From: NIOZ-UU13 sp964417935
GTDB lineage: Bacteria; Planctomycetota; Phycisphaerae; Sedimentisphaerales; Anaerobacaceae
Reading direction: 5' to 3'
Assembly (NCBI GenBank): GCA_964417935.1
Contig: CAYQKF010000007.1
Span: 13,856 to 77,855 of the forward strand
DNA: 64,000 bases
A program made the translations under genes and the position numbers. The notes under the pieces are model-generated. The model made no database searches. It was not told where the DNA came from and was given only the letters and a program-made list of their open reading frames with translations. Position 1 is the first letter of the stretch. Every line of letters starts with the position of its first letter. Shown piece after piece: positions 34,474 to 42,145 of this stretch.

Positions 34474-34504
34474 AGGAAATAAATGGGAAAGGAAGGTATT
34501 TACT

Positions 34505-35332
34505 ATGCTATTAATTGCAGAACGAATCAATGGGATGTTCACCAACGTCAAGCATGCCATCGCAGATAAAGACAAGAAAGTCATTCAGGAATTAGCCAAA
34601 AAGCAGACTGACGCGGGTGCTGCGTATATGGACGTGAACGTTGGCACCGCCGCCGCTGACCAGGAAGGCACTATACAATGGCTTGTCGAAACAATCCAGG
34701 AAACCTGCTCTACCCCTTTGTGCCTTGACTCCCAGAAACCGGCTGTTATCGCCGCAGGCTTAAAGGTCATCAACGTCGAGAACGGTGTCCTGCTGAATTC
34801 CACACCCTTGAATAGGAAAAGCGATGAAGAAATATTTGACAAATACATAGAAATGGCAAACCAGGCTGGCCCGAAAGCAAACATTATCGCCCTTACTATG
34901 GACAAAAACGGTGTCCCTCAAGACATCGATACCCGCGTAGCAATAGCCGCGGAAATCGTATCAAAGGCGATGGAAAAGGGGTTTGGCACCCAGCGACTTT
35001 TCATTGACCCCATCATTCTGCCGGTAAAAGTTCCGAACGCCCAGGTGCAGCCCGGTAATATCTTATCTGCGATGGACCAGATACAATATCTGGCAGACCC
35101 GGCCCCGCACATGACAATAGGCCTGTCGAATCTTTCTCAGGGAGCATCCCAAAGAAGCCTGATAAACCGGGTATTCCTTGCTATGGCTATTTCGCGAGGC
35201 CTGGACTCGGCTATCGTTGATGTGCTCGACAAAGACCTGATGAACGAAGTAGCCACCGCTGAAATGCTGATGAACAAGCAAATATACTCAGATTCTTTTC
35301 TGAAGGTCTATAGCTCGGTAAATAAAGCTTAA
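34505..35332 (+). CDS. acsE: Methyltetrahydrofolate:corrinoid iron-sulfur protein methyltransferase
   Basis: The 275-residue protein fits AcsE length. It shows the pterin-binding fold: LIAERINGMF at the N-terminus, MDVNVGTAAADQEG, CLDSQKPAVIAAGL, LLNSTPLNRKSDEE and IGLSNLSQGASQR. It moves the methyl group from methyl-THF to Co(I) of AcsCD. It closes the acs part of the operon, after which a repeat-rich spacer of 318 bases precedes fhs. Confidence 0.95.
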   Translation: MLLIAERINGMFTNVKHAIADKDKKVIQELAKKQTDAGAAYMDVNVGTAAADQEGTIQWLVETIQETCSTPLCLDSQKPAVIAAGLKVINVENGVLLNSTPLNRKSDEEIFDKYIEMANQAGPKANIIALTMDKNGVPQDIDTRVAIAAEIVSKAMEKGFGTQRLFIDPIILPVKVPNAQVQPGNILSAMDQIQYLADPAPHMTIGLSNLSQGASQRSLINRVFLAMAISRGLDSAIVDVLDKDLMNEVATAEMLMNKQIYSDSFLKVYSSVNKA

Positions 35333-35386
35333 GGTGGCAAAGGCATGAAACAATAACCTGGTGAGTGGTGAGTGGTGAGTAGAATA

Positions 35387-35474
35387 AGTGAGCTAAAGTT
35401 TGGAGTGCCTAAAGTTATGGAATATTTTTTCACTTTAGCTCACTTTAGGCACTTTAGCTCACTTTAGGCACTTT
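35387..35474. repeat. TTTAGGCACTTTAGCTCAC palindromic repeat, copy 4
   Basis: GTGAGCTAAAG and GTGCCTAAAG units are followed by CACTTTAGCTCACTTTAGGC and TAGCTCACTTTAGGCACTT. GTGAGTGGTGAGTGGTGAGT microrepeats precede it at 35361-35380. Together they fill the first half of the acsE-fhs gap (35333-35650). Confidence 0.82.
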
Positions 35475-35497
35475 TCTGATATCCAAATAGCAAAATA

Positions 35498-35562
35498 GTG
35501 CAAAAAAAAAGCTCTACGGTTATACCTGCTTTTGCACTTTTCGAGGATAATGCAGAGCTTTT
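35498..35562 (+). promoter_or_regulatory. Candidate pseudoknotted leader upstream of fhs
   Basis: Two perfect helices interlock: GTGCAAAA (35498-35505) with TTTTGCAC (35530-35537), and AAAAGCTCT (35507-35515) with AGAGCTTTT (35554-35562). The order is that of an H-type pseudoknot, or of two mutually exclusive hairpins. It ends 88 bases before the fhs start. It does not match a riboswitch class I know. This is the second half of the 318-base acsE-fhs gap; no gene is seen there. Confidence 0.35.
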
Positions 35563-35650
35563 GTAAAATCCCCTGTATCCACAGGCAGGAGCGTAACAAC
35601 GTCGTGTGAAAGAATTAACCAATATACTATGATATACTAAGGAAAGACCC

Positions 35651-37414
35651 ATGAAGCTTGACGCAACAAAAATGAAGGATTGGCAGATTGCAGAAGCTGC
35701 CGAGGAAGTAATGAAACCTGTTAGCCAACTGGCCGAAGAGATGGGTTTGCAGGACAGCGAGCTGATTCCAATGGGCCGCAAGCTGGCCAAAGTCGATTAT
35801 CAACAAGCCCTTGCCCGCCTCCAGGGTACTCCGACAGCAAAGTACATTGACGTTACCGCCATTACGCCGACGCCTTTGGGCGAGGGCAAAACTACCACTG
35901 CCATGGGCTTGATTGAAGGGCTGGGCAAACTGAACAAACGCGTTGTCGGGGCAATTCGACAGCCCAGCGGCGGGCCTACCTTCAATATCAAAGGTTCAGC
36001 CGCCGGCGGAGGCCTGGCACAGTGCATCCCGCTGACGCCTTTTTCCATCCGCCTTACAGGTGATATCGACTGTATCACAAACGCCCACAATCTCGCTATG
36101 GTCGCTCTCAGCTCGCGCATGCAGCACGAACGTAACTATGACGATGCCCGCCTGGCAAAAAGCCATCTGACGCGAATAGATATCGACCCCGAAAGCGTAC
36201 AAATGAAATGGGCAATGGACTTCTGCGCTCAGGCGCTGCGCAACATCAGGATAGGCCGAGGCGGGAAAATGGACGGTTACGAGACGGACTCGGGCTTTCA
36301 GATTACCGTCTCAAGTGAGTTGATGGCGATACTCGCAGTTGCCAAGGACCTAAAGGACCTTAGAGAGCGCATGAGCAAGATCGTTCTGGCTTACGATAAG
36401 AAAGGCAATGAAGTTACCACTGCTGACCTTGAGGTTGATGGCGCGATGACCGCCTGGATGGTTGATGCCATTAACCCGAATTTGCTGCAGACCGTTGAAG
36501 GCCAGCCGGTATTTGTGCACGCCGGTCCCTTCGCAAATATTGCTGTCGGCCAGAGTTCCATTATCGCTGATATGCTCGGCACGAAATTAGGTGAATACCA
36601 CGTTACTGAGAGCGGCTTCGGAACCGACATTGGCTTCGAGAAGTTCTGGAATATAAAGTGCCGTATGTCCGGCCTGGTACCCAACGCGGTGGTTATTGTC
36701 GCCACTGTTCGAGCTCTGAAGATGCACGGCGGCGGCCCCACGGTGAAGCCCGGTATACCCTTGAGTGAAGAATACACCAGTGAAAACCTCGAACTGGTCG
36801 AAAAAGGTTGCGGGAATCTTATCGCTAATATCGAAACGGTAAAGAAAAGCGGCGTCCGACCGGTCGTTTGCATAAACAGCTTCCACACCGACACAGAGGC
36901 TGAAATCGCCCTTGTCCGCAAAGTCGCCGAGCAAAACGGAGCTTTAGCTGCGGTTTCCGAACACTGGCTCAAGGGCGGCGACGGCGCAATCGAGCTGGCA
37001 GAAGCAGTGATCGAGGCCTGCAGCGAAACAAACCACTTCAAATTCCTTTATGAGCTGGAGACACCGCTTAGAAAACGTATTGAACTAATCGCCAAGGAAG
37101 TTTATGGAGCTAACGGCGTAACTTATACTGATGAAGCACTGGAAAAAGCCAAGGCTATGGAGGCCGACCCAGTCAGCAAGACTTTAGGAACCTGTATGGT
37201 CAAGACCCACCTTAGTTTATCGCACGACCCGAACATAAAAGGCAGACCCACCGACTGGGAGCTTCCAATCCGCGATATTCTTGTCTATAAAGGTGCCGGC
37301 TTTATCGTGCCCGTAGCTGGAGCAATAAAATTGATGCCCGGCACGGCATCGAATCCGGCTTTCCGTCGCATCGATGTGGATGTAAACACCGGAAAGGTTC
37401 AAGGTTTATTCTAA
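35651..37414 (+). CDS. fhs: Formate-tetrahydrofolate ligase
   Basis: The 587-residue protein is slightly longer than the usual 550-560 residues. It contains the ATP-binding loop TPTPLGEGKTTTAMGL, RQPSGGPTFNIKGSAAGGG, LTGDIDCITNAHN and the C-terminal LMPGTASNPAFRRIDVD. It makes 10-formyl-THF from formate, ATP and THF, the first THF step of the methyl branch. ATG 35651 follows AAGGAAAG. FolD follows, with a small predicted secreted ORF in between. Confidence 0.96.
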   Translation: MKLDATKMKDWQIAEAAEEVMKPVSQLAEEMGLQDSELIPMGRKLAKVDYQQALARLQGTPTAKYIDVTAITPTPLGEGKTTTAMGLIEGLGKLNKRVVGAIRQPSGGPTFNIKGSAAGGGLAQCIPLTPFSIRLTGDIDCITNAHNLAMVALSSRMQHERNYDDARLAKSHLTRIDIDPESVQMKWAMDFCAQALRNIRIGRGGKMDGYETDSGFQITVSSELMAILAVAKDLKDLRERMSKIVLAYDKKGNEVTTADLEVDGAMTAWMVDAINPNLLQTVEGQPVFVHAGPFANIAVGQSSIIADMLGTKLGEYHVTESGFGTDIGFEKFWNIKCRMSGLVPNAVVIVATVRALKMHGGGPTVKPGIPLSEEYTSENLELVEKGCGNLIANIETVKKSGVRPVVCINSFHTDTEAEIALVRKVAEQNGALAAVSEHWLKGGDGAIELAEAVIEACSETNHFKFLYELETPLRKRIELIAKEVYGANGVTYTDEALEKAKAMEADPVSKTLGTCMVKTHLSLSHDPNIKGRPTDWELPIRDILVYKGAGFIVPVAGAIKLMPGTASNPAFRRIDVDVNTGKVQGLF

Positions 37415-37433
37415 ACACGCAGAAAAGGATATT

Positions 37434-37613
37434 TTGGGCTTTTGCGCATCTGCGATAATTTTGTTGCTTACCGGCAGAGCCTACGCTACATTATGTAGTG
37501 GTTTAGAGTTGGCCAACGAAAAGCCCAGTATGGCAGGGGAATCCGATTCTTATGAGGAGCCGGGTTTTATTAGTCAGGCAGCGACATTGGAGAAAAAGCC
37601 TGTTGGATTTTAG
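37434..37613 (+). CDS. Possible small exported peptide between fhs and folD
   Basis: A 59-codon open frame starts at TTG 37434, five bases after AAAAGGAT, and stops at TAG 37611, inside the folD ribosome-binding site. It would begin with a hydrophobic stretch, GFCASAIILLLTGRAYA, resembling a signal peptide, followed by an acidic mature part with SMAGESDSYEEPGF. The leader lacks N-terminal positive charge, which argues against export. There is no other start codon in the frame. The same bases contain a possible long-range pairing, GGGCTTTT (37437-37444) with AAAAGCCC (37519-37526), so the region could instead be a structured leader for folD. Confidence 0.35.
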   Translation: MGFCASAIILLLTGRAYATLCSGLELANEKPSMAGESDSYEEPGFISQAATLEKKPVGF

Positions 37614-37622
37614 GAGTGACCG

Positions 37623-38513
37623 ATGGCAGCACAAATAATAGACGGAAAACAAGTAGCCGCCGATATGCGGGCGGAATTAAAAGACGAAGTGGCCAAATTG
37701 AAAGAACAGGACATTGTTCCCGGTCTGGGAGTCATCTTAGTAGGTGAAGATCCCGCCTCGCAATCTTATGTTACCGCTAAAGAGCGTGCATGTGAAAATA
37801 TAGGGCTTTATTCCGATGACAACCGCTTGCCTGCCGAAACCTCACAGGAAGAATTGATGGCTCTGGTCGAGAAAATGAACAACGATGCGAAAATTAACGG
37901 CATCCTCGTTCAGTTACCCTTACCAAAGGGCCTTAATGAGGCTGAGATCCTTCTCGCAATTGATCCTGCCAAAGACGTCGATGGATTTCATCCGATAAAT
38001 GTAGGCAAAATGATGGTAGGTGAGAAGGCGTTTCTGCCCTGCACGCCGCACGGCATTATTCAGCTATTGATACGCAGCGGTGTAACCATTGAAGGGGCGG
38101 AAGTAGTAATCGTCGGAAGAAGCAACATAGTCGGCAAGCCACTGGCGAATATGCTCATCCAGAAAAAGCCCAATGCAAATGCCACCGTAACCGTCTGCCA
38201 TACACGCACCAAGGACCTTCTCTCTCACACAAAGCGAGCTGATATTGTCATCGCCGCCGCCGGTCGGCCAAATACCGTCACCGCGGATATGGTCAAAGAA
38301 GGTGTGGTGGTAATTGATGTTGGTGTCAACCGTGTCGAGGACGCAACAAAGAAAAAAGGCTATCGTCTTGTCGGCGATGTGGATTTCGAGGCCGTCAAGG
38401 AAAAAGCCTCATTTATTACACCCGTCCCGGGCGGTGTAGGCCCAATGACAATAACTATGCTGCTTTATAACACAGTGGAATCGGCCCAAAGAGCCGCCGG
38501 TATTGTTACATAG
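37623..38513 (+). CDS. folD: Bifunctional methylene-THF dehydrogenase/methenyl-THF cyclohydrolase
   Basis: The 296-residue protein has the FolD signatures: catalytic Lys in SYVTAKERACE, QLPLPKGLNE, DVDGFHPINVGKM, the nucleotide-binding GRSNIVGKPLANML and TPVPGGVGPMT. It interconverts methylene-, methenyl- and formyl-THF using NAD(P), and so provides the cyclohydrolase step for which no fchA is present. RBS GGAG lies seven bases before the ATG. A second, diverged FolD is encoded at 56128. Confidence 0.95.
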   Translation: MAAQIIDGKQVAADMRAELKDEVAKLKEQDIVPGLGVILVGEDPASQSYVTAKERACENIGLYSDDNRLPAETSQEELMALVEKMNNDAKINGILVQLPLPKGLNEAEILLAIDPAKDVDGFHPINVGKMMVGEKAFLPCTPHGIIQLLIRSGVTIEGAEVVIVGRSNIVGKPLANMLIQKKPNANATVTVCHTRTKDLLSHTKRADIVIAAAGRPNTVTADMVKEGVVVIDVGVNRVEDATKKKGYRLVGDVDFEAVKEKASFITPVPGGVGPMTITMLLYNTVESAQRAAGIVT

Positions 38514-38525
38514 AAAGGAACAGAA

Positions 38526-39380
38526 GTGGCTACCAAAAAATATCCGGTAATTTGGTTACAAGGGGCAGGTTGTACGGGCTGTTCCGTATCTGTTTTGAAT
38601 GCGGTCAGTCCCAAGATACAGAACCTTTTGCTGGACGAGCTGGTACCCGGCCAACAACTCAATTTGTTGTTCCATGAAACAATAATGGCCGGTCAGGGGG
38701 AGCGGGTCATAGAGGTTTTGAAGGATACCGAAAAGAACAGGAAGGACGGCTACATATTAGTTGTGGAAGGAGCAATTCCGACCGCTGAGAGTGGCATCTA
38801 CGGCAGCATCGGCGAAGAAGATGGCAAGCACTTTACTATTCTAAAAAGCGTGCAAGAACTCGGAAGCAATGCTCTGCTGACTCTTGCAATAGGCACGTGT
38901 GCCACTTTTGGCGGGATTCCTGCGGCCAAGCCTAATCCAACCGGTTGCAAAGGTGTAAAAGAAGTATTCACTGAGAACGGAATCAGCACGCCGGTGGTCA
39001 ATCTGCCCGGTTGCCCTTTGCACCCGGATTGGTTTATAGGGACGATATCTGTGATTTTGTTTTCAGGGGTGCAGGCCCTGGACTTGGACGATCTGGCCCG
39101 GCCAAAGCTTTTCTACGGGCAGCTCATTCACGAGAACTGCCCGAGAAGAGCCGACTTCGATAAGGGAAAATTTGCTCAAGAATTGGGCGATCCGGGCTGC
39201 CTCTACAACTTAGGATGTAAGGGCCATTACACTTATGCGGATTGCCCTCTGAGACAGTGGAATAATGGTGTGAGCTGGTGCGTTAAGGCGGGCTCACCCT
39301 GTCTTGGGTGTGTTGAGCCGGAATTTCCTGATGGTACGTCCCCGATTTACGAAAAAATTACCTACGAGGACCTGGAATGA
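38526..39380 (+). CDS. [NiFe] hydrogenase small subunit, no Tat signal
   Basis: The 284-residue protein starts at GTG 38526 after AAAGGAACAG. The proximal cluster motif CTGC (Cys16, Cys19) is followed by GTCATFGG and LPGCPLHP. The medial and distal cluster region shows HENCPRRADFDKGKFA, GCKGHYTYADCPLRQWN and SPCLGCVEPEFPD. This three-cluster architecture is that of group 1 and group 2 uptake hydrogenases. Group 1 small subunits begin with a twin-arginine export signal; here the mature domain starts directly (KKYPVIWLQGAGC), so the enzyme should stay in the cytoplasm. Its start is 13 bases after folD, and its end overlaps the large subunit by ATGA. Confidence 0.93.
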   Translation: MATKKYPVIWLQGAGCTGCSVSVLNAVSPKIQNLLLDELVPGQQLNLLFHETIMAGQGERVIEVLKDTEKNRKDGYILVVEGAIPTAESGIYGSIGEEDGKHFTILKSVQELGSNALLTLAIGTCATFGGIPAAKPNPTGCKGVKEVFTENGISTPVVNLPGCPLHPDWFIGTISVILFSGVQALDLDDLARPKLFYGQLIHENCPRRADFDKGKFAQELGDPGCLYNLGCKGHYTYADCPLRQWNNGVSWCVKAGSPCLGCVEPEFPDGTSPIYEKITYEDLE

Positions 39381-40861
39381 GCGAAAAAATAAAGATCGAT
39401 CCAATAACAAGGATAGAAGGTCATATGGCCGTTGAAGCAGTAATAGATAACGGCGTGGTGAAAGAGGCCAAAAGTGCCGGAACCCTTTTTCGCGGCTTTG
39501 AGATAATTCTGCAGGGAAGGGACCCCCGTGATGCGAATCGCTTGACCCAGCGAATCTGCGGAGTCTGTCCTGCTTCTCACGCCACCGCGTCGGCTTTGTG
39601 CATCGACGATGCATTTGGTTTAACGGATAAAATCCCGGATAACGGTAAGATTATCCGCTACCTTATACTCGGCTCCAACTTTCTTCAGTCGCATATCCTT
39701 CATTTTTATCATCTTGCGGCGCTGGATTATGTGGATGCGGTTAGTGTGCTGGGTGATTTGGCACCTTTTGTGCCGCGCTATGAAAGCGATTATCGTGTAA
39801 CCGGCCAGAAAAATGCCGAATTGGTGGACCATTACGTAAGGGCGCTGGATATCAGACGAAAGTGTCAGGAGATGCTTGCAATCTTCGGCGGGAAGATGCC
39901 GCATAATGTGGGAATTGTGCCTGGTGGAGTTACCGAAAAACCTACCGAAGATAAGATAACCAATTTCCTCTGGAGGTTGAATGAAATACGCAACTTTGTT
40001 GATAATACCTACATTCCGGACGTAATAGCTGTAGCAAAAGCCTACAGCGACTATTTCGAGATTGGCAAAGGCTGTAGAAGGCTTCTTACTTATGGCGGCT
40101 TTGATTTGCCAGCCGGCAAGCTATTCAAGACCGGAGTCGTTTCCCCCGATTTGCAATTGGAGCCGTTCGCCAAGGAGAATATCACGGAGGATGTAAAGCA
40201 TTCCTGGTATGCGGATTCCAGTTCGGGGAAAAACCCGGCTCAAAGTCAGACAAAGCCCAATCCTAATAAGCAAAGGGGTTACTCATTTATCAAGTCTCCA
40301 AGATATAAAGACAATGTTTACGAATTGGGTCCTCTGGCACGCATGGTAAGCAATTATGTGCAGGGCGAGACGATAACAAAAGAGTTAGTCGATTCGGTAC
40401 TCGGTGAATTCAGTGCCGGCGTTGATGCTTTGTATTCCGTTCTTGGCCGACACGCCGCGAGGGCTTTGGAAGCTAAGTTTGTCGCCGATGCTATGGTCGA
40501 TTGGCTCACATGCCTAAAGCCTGACGAGCCAATTATCGTTGACAGCGAGATCCCTGAGCACGCCAACGGTGCCGGCCTTACGGAAGCTCCGCGAGGATCT
40601 CTCGGACACTGGATAACCATCAAGGATAAGAAAATTGACCGCTACCAGGTTATTACGCCCACAGCTTGGAACGCTTCACCTAAAGATGATAAAGGCCGAC
40701 CGGGAGCAGTGGAACAGGCAATAATAGGTACTAAAGTTAAGGACAAAGACAATCCTTTTGAACTCGTCCGAATTGTGCGGTCATTCGACCCTTGCCTTGC
40801 CTGCTCGGTTCACTTGCTCGACGCCAATGGAAGTGAGTTAGGTGTATTTAGAGTAGTTTGA
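39377..40861 (+). CDS. [NiFe] hydrogenase large (catalytic) subunit
   Basis: The 494-residue protein carries both nickel-binding motifs: L1 RICGVCPASH (Cys61, Cys64) and L2 DPCLACSVH (Cys473, Cys476, His479). The 15 residues after His479 (LLDANGSELGVFRVV) form the C-terminal tail normally removed by the maturation protease encoded next. The RIEGHMAVEA start is intact. A low-complexity loop, GKNPAQSQTKPNPNKQRG, lies in the middle and appears to be a family-specific insertion. It is an H2-oxidising or H2-evolving enzyme of the group 1/2 type; an exact subgroup needs a phylogeny. Confidence 0.94.
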   Translation: MSEKIKIDPITRIEGHMAVEAVIDNGVVKEAKSAGTLFRGFEIILQGRDPRDANRLTQRICGVCPASHATASALCIDDAFGLTDKIPDNGKIIRYLILGSNFLQSHILHFYHLAALDYVDAVSVLGDLAPFVPRYESDYRVTGQKNAELVDHYVRALDIRRKCQEMLAIFGGKMPHNVGIVPGGVTEKPTEDKITNFLWRLNEIRNFVDNTYIPDVIAVAKAYSDYFEIGKGCRRLLTYGGFDLPAGKLFKTGVVSPDLQLEPFAKENITEDVKHSWYADSSSGKNPAQSQTKPNPNKQRGYSFIKSPRYKDNVYELGPLARMVSNYVQGETITKELVDSVLGEFSAGVDALYSVLGRHAARALEAKFVADAMVDWLTCLKPDEPIIVDSEIPEHANGAGLTEAPRGSLGHWITIKDKKIDRYQVITPTAWNASPKDDKGRPGAVEQAIIGTKVKDKDNPFELVRIVRSFDPCLACSVHLLDANGSELGVFRVV

Positions 40862-40862
40862 T

Positions 40863-41429
40863 ATGCGTATCAAAACAGATGCCAGTCTGGTGATGAGTTC
40901 GGAGAAAAGACTTCGGCGAGCTCAGTCGAGCCGTCACGGCGCCGGACGTGTTTTGGTCCTTGGTCTCGGTAATATACTGCTTAAGGACGAAGGAATCGGT
41001 GTACACATAGCTCAGAGGTTGCAGGAATTGGCCCTGGCTGACAACGTAGAAGTTATGGACGGCGGAACCGCCAGCCTCGACGTCCTTTTGTTGACGCCGA
41101 GTATAGAGAAACTGGTGGTCATTGACGCACTGAGAGCCGGCAAAGAGGCAGGGACTATTTACAAGGCCCGGCTCAAGACCGAAGAAAGAGACAAACTGGA
41201 GCAGATTTTCAGCGGTAACTCCAGGATCAGTTTGCATCAAACAGGTTTGATCGATGCCCTAACTGTTGCCGAGAGGATGAATTGTGCACCGAAGGAAATT
41301 GTAATCATTGGCATAGAACCCAAGAAAATTGATTGCGGATTGGAATTGACAGATGAAGTAAAACAGAGGATTCCTGAAATCGTTAATACAGTGCTAAAGG
41401 AAATTGAAGATGTTATTCACACAAAATAA
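40863..41429 (+). CDS. Hydrogenase maturation protease (HyaD/HybD family)
   Basis: The 188-residue protein shows the endopeptidase pattern: VLVLGLGNILLKDEGIGVH with the first metal ligand Glu, VVIDALRAGKEAG with Asp, and SLHQTGLIDAL with His. It cleaves the C-terminal tail of the large subunit after nickel insertion. About 27 residues (RIKTDASLVMSSEKRLR...) precede the conserved domain; M11 is an alternative start. It directly follows the large subunit and overlaps metV by 20 bases. Confidence 0.9.
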   Translation: MRIKTDASLVMSSEKRLRRAQSSRHGAGRVLVLGLGNILLKDEGIGVHIAQRLQELALADNVEVMDGGTASLDVLLLTPSIEKLVVIDALRAGKEAGTIYKARLKTEERDKLEQIFSGNSRISLHQTGLIDALTVAERMNCAPKEIVIIGIEPKKIDCGLELTDEVKQRIPEIVNTVLKEIEDVIHTK

Positions 41430-42075
41430 ACCAACAGAGGAAGTGCTGGAATCGCTTGGCGAGGAGAAGAATATCTTCCTGCTGGCTTGCAATGGTTGCG
41501 CCGAGGTCTGCGAAACCGGCGGGGAAAAAGCACTTTCGGCAATAAAAACCGAGCTGGAAAAGGCAGGCAAGAACGCAGCAAGCACAGTTTTGGTGGATTT
41601 TCTCTGTAATAAGGTGTTGGTGGCAACGAGACTCGCCAGGGAGATGGACAAGATCAAACAAGCGGATTCTATCCTGGTGCTGAGTTGTGGAGTCGGGGTC
41701 CAGGCGGTCTCGAAGATTGTAAATAAGGTTGTACACCCTGCAGCAAACACGGTATCCTTAGGCGGATTGCAGGGGCTTTGGCCGTCGGATGAGCGATGCC
41801 AGGCGTGTGGGGATTGCGCTCTGGATTATACCGGCGGCATCTGTCCAATCACTTTTTGTGCAAAAAGTCTGCTTAATGGGCCTTGTGGTGGGGCACAGGA
41901 TGGAAAGTGTGAAGTTGACTCTGAGAAAGATTGCGGCTGGCAGTTGATTTATGAAAGGCTCCAGAAGGTCGGGCGGTTAGAAAACTTTAAAAAAATCCGC
42001 ACACCGCGAAACCACAGTAAGATGCTGCCGTCAAGCGAGTTGCGCAAGACATCCTTCTATGACATAGAGCTCTAA
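41410..42075 (+). CDS. metV: Methylene-THF reductase C-terminal-like zinc/Fe-S subunit
   Basis: ATG 41410, six bases after AAAGGA, is preferred to the TTG at 41404, giving 221 residues. It contains the MTHFR-C cysteines: ACNGCAEVCETGG, VDFLCNK, LSCGVGVQ, CQACGDCALDYTGGICPITFCAKSLLNGPCGG. In acetogens MetV pairs with MetF, binding metal clusters, and is required for reduction of methylene-THF with an electron donor other than NADH alone. The gene overlaps the hydrogenase maturation protease and precedes metF by 70 bases. Confidence 0.9.
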   Translation: MLFTQNKPTEEVLESLGEEKNIFLLACNGCAEVCETGGEKALSAIKTELEKAGKNAASTVLVDFLCNKVLVATRLAREMDKIKQADSILVLSCGVGVQAVSKIVNKVVHPAANTVSLGGLQGLWPSDERCQACGDCALDYTGGICPITFCAKSLLNGPCGGAQDGKCEVDSEKDCGWQLIYERLQKVGRLENFKKIRTPRNHSKMLPSSELRKTSFYDIEL

Positions 42076-42145
42076 ACCAAATCCAAACTTTTCTGACTTT
42101 AGGACCCCGAGCAGGGCTGTAACGAGATAAGGAGGCATTTAAGAC

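Noticed and set aside
37415..37622. Known riboswitch (THF, ZTP/pfl or cobalamin) upstream of folD
   Set aside because: The conserved cores of these classes are absent; only one long-range pairing is seen, and the same bases form an uninterrupted reading frame.
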